From Buxus sempervirens (lineage: Eukaryota > Streptophyta > Magnoliopsida > Buxales > Buxaceae), in contig OX387184.1 in the NCBI GenBank assembly GCA_947561395.2, forward strand, positions 30,308,766 to 30,372,765: a stretch of DNA of 64,000 nucleotides, given 5' to 3'. Each line of letters starts with the position of its first letter. The first letter of the stretch is position 1. The translations under genes were made by a program, and so were the position numbers. The notes beneath the pieces are model-generated. The model searched no databases. It saw only the letters and a list, made by a program, of their open reading frames with translations, and had not been told where the DNA came from. This document shows, piece by piece, positions 43,053 to 54,458 of the stretch.

Positions 43053-43381
43053 GCTACTCTCGGGTTTTTCTGCTGACACTGATCGGTCGAACGGCTGATC
43101 TCACGGTCTCGAACGCTACTCTCGGGTTTCTCTATAGACACTGAATGTTTGAACGGCTGATCTAACAGTCTCAAACGCTACTCTCGAGTTTCTCTGTAGA
43201 CAATGAATGGTCGAATGGTGCTTCAAACGTTATCTAACGTTCATCATATTTTCTTCAATTTGACTCCGACTTTGACACCGTTTGAACTGTGACTCCTATA
43301 ACCTATTCCAATCAACTTAAACACCTTGAACACTTACTTTTTGACACGGAATTATGCCAATCTAAAATATTAAACCTAACA
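43053..43381 (-). repeat. Partial 3' LTR of the Sirevirus-like element
   Basis: On the minus strand it starts TGTTAGGTTTAATATTTTAG, closely like the solo LTR at 31654. The polypurine tract AAAGGGGGAG lies just outside (43382-43394). It carries repeated GTTTGAACG/CGTTCGA-type motifs alternating with ACCCGAGAGTAGCGTT. It breaks off at the partial chromovirus LTR. Confidence 0.75.
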
Positions 43382-43869
43382 AACTCCCCCTTTGGTGACA
43401 AAATAACAAAACTCATCCTAGTTGTTGTGAACCACCAAGCAACAACTAAAACAAATAAAAAATAAGAAAAAAAAATTTGTGATGACCTAACCTAAACACA
43501 AACTCAAACTTATTCACCTGTTCCTGAAACACCAAAGATAATGAAATACCAGGTGAAAAGCAAAGGATATAGAAAACAAAACAAAATTAACACACAAATC
43601 CAAATATCCATGGTAAAATTGATATAAGCATTTCATTCACAATATCCATGATAAAATAACCATATAAAACAAGTGTGTATTAATTACAATCATCCACCAA
43701 CAATTCAAACCAAATATATACATTCATATATATCAAAGAAAAACATACACCATGTCCAAAAAATACATCCAAGCCAAAAAGAAAATATACATCAAGTCAA
43801 AATAATACATCAAGTCTCTAACACCATCTCCCCCCCTTTTGTCACGAACTAGACAAAGGGAGACACCAA

Positions 43870-45081
43870 AGATAAAACTCAAGAATGTGAAGGGCTAGCA
43901 TCTCCACTGGGACCCGAAACATTAGCAGGGCCAGAAGCATCGACACTGCCACTACCAATAATGCTGGGACTCAGAGAATCACTTGGAGCAGCAATTGGCT
44001 CCCCTTCTTCCTCCTTATCAGCTTGACTATTAAAATAGTCAACCAACTCCTTGTAGACCCGTTGATGAGAGATCTCCAAATTCTTCTGACGTGGCTCTAG
44101 CCTTTGAAATCTCCTTGAAGTATCTTCATGATTCTGCTTTGCTTGTTCATCCATATGCTGTAAAATATTCAAAATTTGAGAATTTTGATCTTTGAGGAAG
44201 GTTAGTTCCTCATGGAATGAAGAGGGAGGGTGAGGCTGGGCAGGATCATCTGGGTTAGGAATAGAAGTGGAGGCTAAATGAGATCGACTCTGGTGGAGGG
44301 TGGTGTCAGTGATTGGTTGGCTAGCCTTAAGAAATTTAAGTTTAGGGAAAGGAATATTAAGGGCTACAACCAACCTGGCTATGAGACAACCATAAGGAAG
44401 CCCCTATGATTGCTTGGAGAAGTTAAAAACCTCCAACATTTTTAGGCAAATGACCGAAGGAAGATCAATAGAGTGATGCTTTTTCAAAGCATATAGAAAG
44501 AGAAGCTTCTGGAATGGAATGGAAGATTTGTGGGCTACAGGAAAGATATTAGTGCTTTGAATTCGGAAAAACACTATTGTCTCAGCTGAGAATTTGTTGG
44601 CTTCAAGGGCTTCACCCTTGTAGATCCAATTACCTCTTCCATTTTGTAGAAGGGTATCAGCCAACTCATTCTTAAAAGTGGCATTGGTCTCAGGATATGG
44701 ATATTGAGGGTTAAGAACCCTACGAAGACCAAGGACAGAGGCAATAACATCTGGATTTATTATAATAATAGAACCTCTCAAGAAAGTAGAGAATGCACAT
44801 TCATCCCAATCGATATGATGCACATTGGAATAAAATTATCGTATCATCTCACGAGATGGGAGAAAGAAATTATCAAACATACAGTCCCACCCTCTATTTG
44901 GAAAACAATCAGTAATTTCAGAGGGGAGCAAATCAAGTTTGACAACCCTCTCAACAATGATTGGTCTTTGGCAAAAGTAATCTTCATAATTTTTCTTGGC
45001 CCTCGTATCAAAGAAATTGGACTCTTCAACTCGGGGTCTTTTGTTTGAATCCTTAGAACCTAAGGACTTGGTTCTAGGCAT
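43870..45081 (-). mobile_element. Envelope-position ORF region of the Sirevirus-like element
   Basis: Minus-strand text opens MPRTKSLGSKDSNKRPRVEE, continues YEDYFCQRPIIVERVV, DECAFSTFLRGSIIIINPDV and LYALKKHHSIDLPSVICLKM, and ends in a region with a coiled-coil-like LNILQHMDEQAKQNHEDTSR. The N-terminal half matches what is annotated in plants as a putative plant transposon protein domain. Its place after RNase H and before the LTR is where Sireviruses keep their env-like gene. A membrane-envelope function is not shown. The region has about two interruptions. Confidence 0.6.
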
Positions 45082-46925
45082 CTAAGATTGGACAAGGGAA
45101 GAATACAAGAGGACAAAAGAGAAAACAACAAAAAAACACAAAAAGAAAAACATGTAAGATATAATCTAAACATGTAATTCATGAAATAACACTAGACTAT
45201 ATGCACAAGATGCATGAAAATACGAAGAAAAACCAAGAAAAAAAAATCATTTTTGGTTAAAAATTTTCAAGTTCTTGAAGAACATTAGATGAATGTTCGA
45301 ACGATAGCTCGAACGTTATCTAACGTTCAAGAATAGAATCCCAGATTTGAGGAGTTTTTTTTTTGGGGAAAACACAAAATCACGAGAAAACAAACACCAA
45401 ATCACTCTAAATTGAAAATAAAACACTATTGGAGCATATTCGAAGTGATTTGAAACAAAATGAACTTAAAAACATGCACGAATCAAAGATGCATGAAATA
45501 AAAACCCTAGAAAACCCTTGAAATCAAAAACCAAGGATGAAAAATGAGAAGAAATGCATGAAAATCATGATTTCTTTCCTTGAATCGCAAGATCCTTTGG
45601 TTTAGAGGCCGAAAAATCAAAGAAGTCAAGAGAAATCGGCGATCGCCAGACGAGCGAAGAGTTTGTCTTGATATAACTTTCAAACCCTTTTGCACGCGAC
45701 TTAAAAATTAAAGGGTTTTAAATGAACGTTCGAATGCCAGGTCTAACGCGAGTCTAACGTTCAACTCAAGTTTGGTTTTAAAGTTAACGTGCGAACGTTG
45801 TTCGAACAAGAAGTGTCGTTCGAGCGGTAAAATAACACGAAAAACCAACGTTTGCCAGGGTTAGACCAAAATTTGACAACGTTTGAGGCAACATTCGAAC
45901 GTTCTTATACAGTTCAAAAAAAATTCCAATTTTAGCTTAGAAAGCTCAACCTTTTGCAACTAAAAATGCTTCCAACAAACCTAAAAACATCCAAGACAGT
46001 AAGAAAAATATAAAATAAGTATAAAACTATGAAAACTTAAAATTGTAAACATTTTGAGAACCATTTTACTCTAAAAATCAAATTTTGACAAATCAAACTC
46101 CAATATTCCCAAATACCGACACAACAATTCAACCAAATTCCTAATTGTGCCTGTGTGCATGTGCAAAACCAAACACAACAAAGTTTGATTAAATAAGAAC
46201 TTGGTGAAGAGGATTTGGCCATTTATCAAGAAATCACATTATTACTCAAGTCTCTCTATGAATTAAAAAGAAATCCTTCATGAATTTTGAGACCTTAAAT
46301 ATTCTGTTTTGAAAACTTTCTCCCCCTGTCTTTGACACTCTTTTTGCACAAGGAGTATTGTTCCTTAGAATATCTAGGGTTTACAGTTTATTCCATGGTT
46401 GTACTCCTTTTATTTCTTTTTGAACTCAAGATGTCTGGGGTTTACAGCTCATCCCAGACTTCTTCACATAATGCCTTTTCTTTTTAACACAAGGGAGATT
46501 TTGTCAGGGTCATATGATGGGATCCTTTTAACTTAAGATAGATAAGAGTAAATCAAGGATTGCTTATCCACACACTCACTGAAAAAAAAATTAAGCTTGC
46601 TTAATTGTATTTGGTGTGTGTAAGTGATATACAAAACATAAAAAGAAATAAGTGAAATGCTTGTGTTTTTATAAGAAACTATTGAAGAAGAGTTTGTAAA
46701 ACAATCTTTGAAGAGCTATATGTTCCCAAAATATAAAAAATTTATTGTTTCACAAAATTATACCTATTCTATATTTGACAAATGTCAAGGCACAAACACA
46801 TACGAAAACCAAAGAAAAAAATAAAACTAAACAAAAATAAGACAAAAATACACAAAAATACACAAAAATAAGCATGCTTAAGAAAGAAAATATGCATGAG
46901 ACACCCTAAAGCATGCTACAAGGTC
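45082..46925 (-). other. Non-coding region between pol and the env-position ORF
   Basis: AT-rich, no ORF of note. Two clusters of AACGTTCGAA-type motifs (45290-45345 and 45720-45910) echo those in the Sirevirus-like LTRs. CTCCCCCTGTCTTTGACA near 46320 resembles a second polypurine-like tract when read on the minus strand. Confidence 0.5.
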
Positions 46926-47789
46926 CTTCTTACGGAAGAGGACCAATACCAATATCTTTCCTAAGAGACTCAAACCTAAGAGCATCCAAAGGTTTGGTAA
47001 AGAGGTCAGCTAATTTGTTTTTAGATGGGATATGTTCTAAAGATATCACATGATCTTCAACCAACTCTCGAATAAAGTGATGTCTTATATCAATGTGCTT
47101 TGTTCGAGAGTGCTGAACAGGTTTTTGGAAATGTTGATTGCACTTGTATTATCACAATACAAGACAATAGTCCCCTGTTCAATCCCTTAATCACTCAACA
47201 TTTGCTTCATCCAAAGCAATTGAGTGCAAGCACTTCCAGCAGCAATATACTCAGCTTCAGCTGTGGACAAGGATATAGAATTTTGCTTTTTGCTCATCCA
47301 AGCCATTAAATTGTTTCCAACATAGAAACAACCTCCGATGGTACTCTTCCTATCATTTGCATTTCCAGCCCAATCGGCATCAGAATAGCCAACTAGAATT
47401 GCAGAAGTGTCTCTAGAAAACCAAATACCATGGTCAATTGTGCCATTAACATATAGTATGATACGTTTAATAGCAGATAAGTGAGACTCTTTAGGATCTG
47501 CCTGAAACCTAGCACAAACACCTATACTAAAGGCAATATCAGGCCTACTAGCTGTAAGGTAAAGAAGACTACCTATCATGCTTCTATAGAGAGTGTGTTC
47601 TACACTCTTTTCAGACAAATCAGCACTCAACTTCAAGTTAGTGCTCATGGGTGCTCTTGTATGTTTCTTGCTATCCAACCCAAACCTCTTCACAAGATCT
47701 TTGGCATACTTAGATTGAGATATGAATATCCCATCTAGAGATTGTGAAATCTGAAGACCTAAGAAGAAATTAAGCTCATCTACCATACT
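46926..47789 (-). mobile_element. Copia RT 3' part and RNase H
   Basis: The minus strand gives ELNFFLGLQISQS, SMIGSLLYLTASRPDIAFSI, VGYSDADWAGNANDRKST, SLSTAEAEYIAAGSAC and, near 46930-47010, [20 protein letters not shown]. These are the RT/RNase H end of Ty1/copia. It is cut at 47790 by a gypsy LTR. Confidence 0.9.
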
Positions 47790-50191
47790 TGTCACGCCTT
47801 GAAACCGAACATCGCGTATAACTATACACATGTGGGTCCGGACGTAACCTTGCTCGCAAGCGAATACAACCTATGAATTAATTTTGTTTTGAAACATGGA
47901 ATTCTCTTTAATAAACTTAATTTTCAGAGTTATAGTGGAATTTCATAAAAAAATAAATTAAAATAAAATAAAAATCCAAACCAAGTTTAAACCATCTAGC
48001 TATTACATGAAATCAAACATAATACCAAAGATTCAAATCTTAAATAGTAACATGTTCATAAGATCCCCTAAACATCATTAATTCTATAACTTCTCATTTC
48101 TTCTCGTCTCCACGATTATGATAGTTTCCTGTAAAATAATAAGGGGTGAGTTTACATAAACTCAATAAGTGGAGTTAATGCACTCCATATTATTATATGC
48201 TGAATTTTTAATTTACTTAATATAAATACAACCAATATTATATATATGTGTATAATAAACCATACTCATGCATGTATTTCCTAGGTTCGTTTATAGTCAA
48301 GATATACATATACCATATACATAATTCTTAAATATAAGGGATCATTCTTTCTATCAAATCAACATTGAATTTAACAATTTAACATCAAAAGGATTAAATA
48401 GGATATATTATGAATGAAATTCACTATGACAATGAGCTATTTACATGACAAAAACAATAACAATAATAATAAACAGAATAAAATTTAAAAGATTAAATTA
48501 AACCAAGTTTACAATAAGATCAGAAAACCATATCTCAATCTCCCAATAGACCATTCGGTCACTGGGTACTCTGACTAGTAATTTACACTAGGAATACTAC
48601 AGAGTCATATTTCCCAGTAGACCCGAAGTCACACCGGGTACTCATACCAGCTTTAAGCCAGGAGTACTCATCAAAATCTATATCCCAGAAGGTGTCCCTC
48701 ACTGGTACTCAAATAGGTAATGCCCGAGGAGTACAATCCTCCTATCGGTAATCCTTGTGGGTACTTAACTAGTACGTGACAAATAATAGAAGTACATCAA
48801 ATACTATCCCACAAGTGTTCCCAAACTGGGTACTGAACTAGTATCTAAACTAGTAGTACAATCATCATAAATCTCCCAACGTTTATTCACGGTGGGTACT
48901 GTACTAGTGTTTTAACTAGCAGTACAAACTCATCCCAGCAATTCTTTTACTGGGTACTGAACTAGTAGTTTTACCACTAGCAGTACACTCATATCAAGAA
49001 ACAGATTTCAAAATAAAATATCACAAAGTTCACAACACTGTCTGTCCATGTCATTTCGTAATCTCACGGAATCTCACCACAACTCATAAGATGGATGAAA
49101 AGTAAAATAATTACAAATTAGGTTCAACCAAAAAGTTGCACATGAATGAAAAGTAAAATAATTAAGATCATGTTCAACCTAAAAGTTGCAGGGTAAAGTA
49201 ATTAAAATAAGGTTTAACTTCAAAAGCAACACATTAACCAGAATATTTATGAACAAGTTCAACTCTAAAAATATACTCTATTCAACAAAAACTAATTGAA
49301 ATTAACTTTACTCTCTAAAGCATTCACGTCAAGTCAAGCACTCAATTAATTGAAAATAAGTTTACCTAAAGCAAATAACTAGGAATGAGTTCAACCCCAA
49401 CGCACAATAGAACTAATTGAAATTTAGTTCTCTCTAAATCATTCACGTTTAACCAACATCCAAGGCAACCCGTGTCCAGTTGTTCACCAATCATGGTCGT
49501 TTTCATCAGCCCAAGTGAACTATTTAAATTAGCAAATGAAGAATTATAATATAAAACATACTGTGGTCAAGGAAAACCCCACTTTTGTCATGTTTCCTAG
49601 GATTCTCAAATTCAGAAAACATCAGTTCAGTAGTGTAATAGATTCAATCGTATAATGTAAAAATTTCAGATTCCTCTTTATACATGATCTCAAGTACTAC
49701 AATATTGATAATCCATGAAAATATAATATTCTTCCCTTAGATTCATATTAGCACATCAAGAGCATTTCCATATAATTCAGATTCATACAACAAAAATCAA
49801 TGATGATAATAAGAGAAATTAAGCATTACAAGCATAAAGAATGGATTAAAACCACTTACCTTCGATAAAGCTTTGATCAAAAGTAGCAAATCCAAGGGTT
49901 TTCTGCACTTTTCTTCTCAAACTTTTCCCCAAAGTGGCTGGATTCTCCCAAAAACGAAATAGGGTTTTTGGGACTCCTCTTCCTAATTCAACCCTATTAC
50001 CCTTCATTAAAAGAGAATAGATCTTAGTTGTTGATTTCCTTTCAGATCTCAATAGAATAAATATGATACGGTGTATGTGCAACCACTAATACAACCGTAC
50101 ATAGCTAATAGAAATTTGTAATATTGAGGACTCATGGTCTTGGTCAAAGTCTTATTAGTATTATTTTACTATGCTTGATTAGGTCCTTACA
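47790..50191 (-). repeat. 3' LTR of the chromovirus element
   Basis: On the minus strand it starts TGTAAGGACCTAATC next to the polypurine tract and ends GGTTTCAAGGCGTGACA. At 2402 bp it is in the normal range for Tekay/Del. It contains an internal minisatellite (48535-48985). Confidence 0.85.
48535..48985. repeat. Minisatellite inside the chromovirus LTR
   Basis: About six imperfect ~70-80-bp units built on CACTGGGTACT / ACTAGTA / AGTACAATCAT and CCCA(A/G)(T/C) words. Confidence 0.6.
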
Positions 50192-50266
50192 TTCTCCTCA
50201 CTTTATGGAAATTTCGTCCTCAAATTACAATAAACCAATAGTATGAAACAACTACTGAAATCATAC

Positions 50267-50801
50267 CTATTTAGAAAACAAATATGGATATCTCTTTCTA
50301 ACTTCTTCTTTCGGTTCCCAGGTTGCTTCCTCTTCACTATGATTTCTCCATAGAACTTTTACCAAAGAAATAGTCTTCTTCTGCATCACATGCTCCTTAC
50401 GGTCAATCATTCTCTCTGGTATTTCTTCATAGGTAACATCAGCTCTAAGCGGTACAGATTGCCAATCCACCATCTCAGATGGGTCAAAGAAAAATCTCCT
50501 CAACATAAACACATGGAACACATCATGCACTGAGGATAACTGAGCAGGTAGCTTCAACTGATACGCTACCTACCCAACCTTCTTAAGAATTTCAAAAGTT
50601 CCAATGTAACGCAGAGCTAACTTCCCTCTCTTCCCAAATTTGAATACTCCTTTTGAAGGGGACACTTTCAGAAATACAAAATCTCCTTCATAAAACTCAA
50701 GTTCCCTTCTTCTTCTATCAGCATAACTTTTCTGACGGTCTTGGGCTACTTTAAGTCTATCTTGGATAATCTTGATATTATCAATAGTTTCTTGTACATA
50801 G
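50267..50801 (-). mobile_element. Integrase C-terminus and chromodomain
   Basis: Minus-strand text includes DRQKSYADRRRRELEFYEGD, VFKFGKRGKLALRYIGTFEI, SVHDVFHVFMLRR and a chromodomain-like ending VKVLWRNHSEEEATWEPKEE VRKRYPYLF. A C-terminal chromodomain of this form defines chromoviruses and is thought to guide insertion to heterochromatin. Confidence 0.85.
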
Positions 50802-51347
50802 TGTTAGCACTTGATTTTTGCACCCCCCAAAATAAAGAAAAAATGAAAAGTCAAAAGTCAAACCCTGAGGGGGTCAAAAATTGACTTTTTGATTCAAGTA
50901 AATTTGGCCATCAAACTTCTTCTCATTGAAAAGAGTATTTCGACACGATTCCAACGCAACTGAATTTGCTGGAATCGGAGTCCAGATGAGAAAGATATGA
51001 GCTGGTCAAACTTTTGGGGAGCAAAAAGTTGACTTTTTGCTCCCCAAATTCAGCTGCCAAACTTGACCCCAGTGGACAGGTGGTTCCGAGCCGGTTCCAA
51101 CGACACTAAGTTTGCTGAAATCGGACACCGGATGAAGAAGTTATGAGCAGTTGAAGTTTCAGAAAAACTGCCCATGTGGCAAAAAAGGCAGCAAAAATGG
51201 AATAAACCAATAAAATAAATAAGATAAATGTGTTTAATAAAGAGAATCTCGCTTTTTAATAAAATAATCGGAAAAATAGAATAAAAATCTTGCAAAAAAC
51301 CAAATTGAATAAAGGTTTGAAATCCAAACATTTTAAAAACGTGCTGG

Positions 51348-51560
51348 ACCGTATTTGAATTACGGGCAGGGCATGCCCATATTTGAAATACGAGCAAGAT
51401 TCTGGTAGAAGACACGCGTCGCTGTACGGCGGGACACGCGTCCCGTACGACCGATTCGCGAGATTCGCACATATGCGTTTTTCGCCCGTATTTGAATTAC
51501 GGGCAAGGCACGCCCGTACTTGAAGTACGGGCAAGGCATGCCCGTATTTCAAATATGGGC
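51348..51560. repeat. Palindromic repeats upstream of the LTR TATA box
   Basis: Five copies of a ~21-bp dyad of the form GCCCGTA…TACGGGC (51348-51367, 51374-51394, 51484-51504, 51512-51532, 51540-51560). The last three are spaced by AAGGCA(C/T)-type linkers at a ~28-bp period. The centre varies but stays self-complementary (TTTGAATT, CTTGAAG, TTTCAAAT), and the fourth copy is nearly a perfect palindrome. Confidence 0.85.
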
Positions 51561-51574
51561 ACGGAAATTTTGCC

Positions 51575-51582
51575 TATAAATA
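51575..51582 (+). promoter_or_regulatory. TATA box of the Tat LTR
   Basis: TATAAATA preceded by GCC and followed by GAGAGGCCACCCCCC, the usual plant LTR promoter layout; 15 bp after the last palindromic repeat. Confidence 0.65.
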
Positions 51583-53193
51583 GAGAGGCCACCCCCCTCA
51601 TTGGAACAAGCCATTCTACCTGGCCGACCCTCCTCTCTTCCTTGCTGATTACCACGACCAAATGCTGCCCAATTGCCATTACCTTACCCAAGCCCATTTA
51701 ATGCCCAAAATACCCTTGTCACCCCAAAACCATGCCTAAACCTCCAAAAGCCTCTTCTTAAACGCAACCTCCCATCAAGGCTCTTTTAAATTCAATCTAG
51801 AAAATCCCGGAGGACGCGGAAGCGCTGCCGAAATCATTAGAGAGTCATTACATCACCAAATCAAAGGAGTACTAGTGTGGTAACTTTTATATCAACTTCT
51901 TTTTAGTATATATGAATCATTTCATTTAAGTTCTCTTTTGTACTAACCCACCGGCTTCATTGTTTGTTGGAGAATTCCCATGCAAATGAGCATCTTCTTA
52001 TGGGATAAGAAGAGGATGGAACCATAAAATTAACATAGAAAAAAAGAGATATGACATGTCTTAGCTAATGGGTTGAATTCATAAATGCCTCTTTAAACCC
52101 TCCTATGTAACCCCCTCCCCACTACCATTTCCTTTTCTTTTGGCTACACTATTGGAAGATGGCATGATCTAAAAAATGGGGCTTAATCCCATTCCCAAGC
52201 ATCAGCAAAAGAGGACTTGAAGATGGTAAAGGAGGCAAGTGTACCATGTTAGAAGGCATCAGAACTACTACTGAAGTTGTTGAAGACCTCAAGGAGGCCA
52301 CAGAACTGCTCCCTATCGGAATCGGCTGCAAAAAATGTAAAACTGATCGTGTCCGTAAACTCAGAGCGGTCCAAGTGGGACCGTAATTGCTTCACGGGCA
52401 AGACAAACCGGACTGTATTCACGGGCAAAGGTGGACCGTATAACAAATACGGGCAGATGTAAATATAATTAAAAAACATAATTTTTCGGTCCGGTTGAAC
52501 CTGATTCGACTTGAATCGGCCTGAACCAGTCCCTTAAGCAGTTTGGGCTATCTTTAGCCCATTTTGGGACCATGAGCCCACCAAGACCTCCTTTTGGCCC
52601 ACATGAGTGGTCCACCTTAGACCGGCCCAAACCAAGCCTGTTTTCAATAAGCAGGCCCAGGCCCTTTGACCCTTGGCTAATGGGCCAAATCCAAGCCCAC
52701 CAAGCCCATGGCATGTGTAAATAGTTTAAATAAATAACCAAAATGGGTTACCCAATAACCCAACTGGGCCCAAGGCCCAACCATGGCAACCCACGGGTCT
52801 TCCAACAGGGACCCGGATCCGACCCACTTCACTTAAAATAAATAAAAGATAAAATCAAATAAAAAAGGGACCCACACCTCCAGAGGGCCCCGCCAGACCT
52901 AATAAGGTAGCATGCTGATTTAGGAAAAGGGTGAAATTGACTCAAAAACCAGGGAGACCCGAGGGACCCGTCAAACCGACGGGGCAGACCGGGGTGTCTT
53001 TAGGGCTTCCCCGGACATAACCGAGGACTTATCTAGAACTCTAGAAAAGCCGTAAACCAGACTTAGACCCGGTTAGGGCAAAACTGTGTCTGCCTGCACC
53101 TCTCAGGCAGTGGCGACTCTGAAAGTCTCGAGGCACGCACTGAACGTGCGCGCGGTGTGCGATCTAGGATCTAGGTTTTAGGTGCGCACAGCT

Positions 53194-53211
53194 TGGCGAC
53201 TCTGCTGGGGA
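53194..53211 (+). promoter_or_regulatory. Primer-binding site, tRNA-Arg type
   Basis: TGGCGACTCTGCTGGGGA matches the primer site used by Tat/Ogre elements, complementary to the 3' end of a plant arginine tRNA. It begins 4 bp after the LTR end. Confidence 0.85.
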
Positions 53212-54458
53212 CACCCTCAACCCAGTCGGACCCTGGTTATCAAATGAGTCAACTTAGGAGGATGTAGGCTAATTTAGGAAGTACTTTTTGTCCAACCTTA
53301 GTAAGGTACGGAACTCATGTAATTACATGATATTGGGGGATCCTGTCAAACGGACATGATAATCGCCTAAGGTAAGTGGTTTTTAACAGGGACCAATGTG
53401 ACCCGCCCACTTACCTGGGGATCCACCCAAACCTTGTATTACATGCTGTTCTGCACTTTTACTATAAATGTGACATTAAGGAACCCTTTGTTGGCCCTTA
53501 TCCAAGAATCACCCGAATAGACACAGCACTTGACCGCACTACACATACAAACACCTCACTACACCGTGAATGAATTTTTTAACTGCGTGGGGTGACATGC
53601 ACGAGGGAGTCTGCATGAATGATCCATGAATATCTGAATGCTCTTCTTAAAAAAAACCTAGATCTCTCTAGCAGCCACCCTTCTTCAATCGAGAAACTTA
53701 CTTTTGGGATGGTATTAGCCCTACGCTCCCGTGGCTTGCCGGGGAAAGCAGGGTAAACCCATCTCCCCAGGTTTCTAGATTCTTCAAGCGCCATTGGTTT
53801 CTTGCCATGGTACGCGAAGGATCTAGTACTTGGCTTGGACCCTTGAAGGTAGGTGCCTTGGGCTGGGTATCCTTACCCACCTATTACTTCTGATAAACCC
53901 TGATGTGAGCATGAACATGAATGAACAAATAGGGGTAAAATCAATATGGGGCATTAACCCCCGCCTTTGTTGGTCTTAACCCTAATTTAACGAAATTAAC
54001 TCGACTTAATCCGTGCATTCAAGTTAGTCTTCGTTCAGTTGAAAGCCGGCCAGATCAGACAAAAATGGGTCAGAACAGGGGCAGAAAAACCCTAGAGATA
54101 GGATTTCAGCCCACCTGTCAAGTAGCAAATTTGTACCCTCCTTCTGGGTTCTCAACAACCCTAAAGGTGATTCTCTTTTCAAATTTATTTTTGTAAATTT
54201 CACCCTCGAAGGCAAGTTGTAAATACTGTTTTCAGTCCAACACTAGGGGCAGATGAAAGAGCAGATGAAAGAACAGATGAAAGAAAAGGCCGGTTAAGAC
54301 CTGAATGCGTTTTCCAAACATTTAAAGGACATAACCCTTAAAACCCCATAACTTGAGTGCTCGGATTTGATTCTTGTGATTGATAATTGCATAAACTGCT
54401 TAGGCATTGATTTAATTTTTGCATATCTTGTTGCATGCCTTAGACTAATTTAGAGTTT
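53212..54458 (+). other. Leader between primer site and ORF1
   Basis: No ORF recognised; a short GCAGATGAAAGA(A/G) triplication stands near 54248-54285. Long leaders are normal in this lineage. Confidence 0.6.

Larger units (their letters stand above)
43053..47789 (-). mobile_element. Sirevirus-like Ty1/copia, 3' half
   Basis: Minus-strand element read from right to left: RT/RNase H (46926-47789), a long non-coding region, an envelope-position ORF (43870-45081), a polypurine tract and part of the 3' LTR (43053-43381). The extra ORF after pol and the LTR style place it with Sireviruses. It is broken, with a few interruptions in the visible part, and incomplete: the LTR is cut on the left and pol is cut on the right at 47790 by a gypsy insertion. 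The rest, with gag, integrase and 5' LTR, must lie outside the window. Confidence 0.8.
47790..50801 (-). mobile_element. Chromovirus (Tekay/Del-like) gypsy element, 3' end
   Basis: The minus-strand order is integrase C-terminus and chromodomain (50267-50801), polypurine tract AAAGTGAGGAGAATG (just right of 50191) and complete 3' LTR (47790-50191). It inserted into the Sirevirus-like pol; ATACT on the left is the candidate target site. It is itself cut at 50802 by the Tat/Ogre-lineage element. At least one or two interruptions are present in the short coding part. gag, RT and 5' LTR must lie beyond the window. Confidence 0.85.
50802..53190 (+). repeat. 5' LTR of the Tat/Ogre-lineage element
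   Basis: It starts TGTTAGCACTTGATTTTTGC and ends GGTGCGCACA directly before the primer site, 2389 bp. It has a TATA box at 51575 and, just upstream, a set of palindromic repeats (51348-51560). Without the 3' LTR the age cannot be estimated. Confidence 0.88.

Noticed and set aside
43870-45081. Env-position ORF considered as a host gene
   Set aside because: It sits between Sirevirus RNase H and its LTR in the same orientation, and carries a transposon-associated domain.
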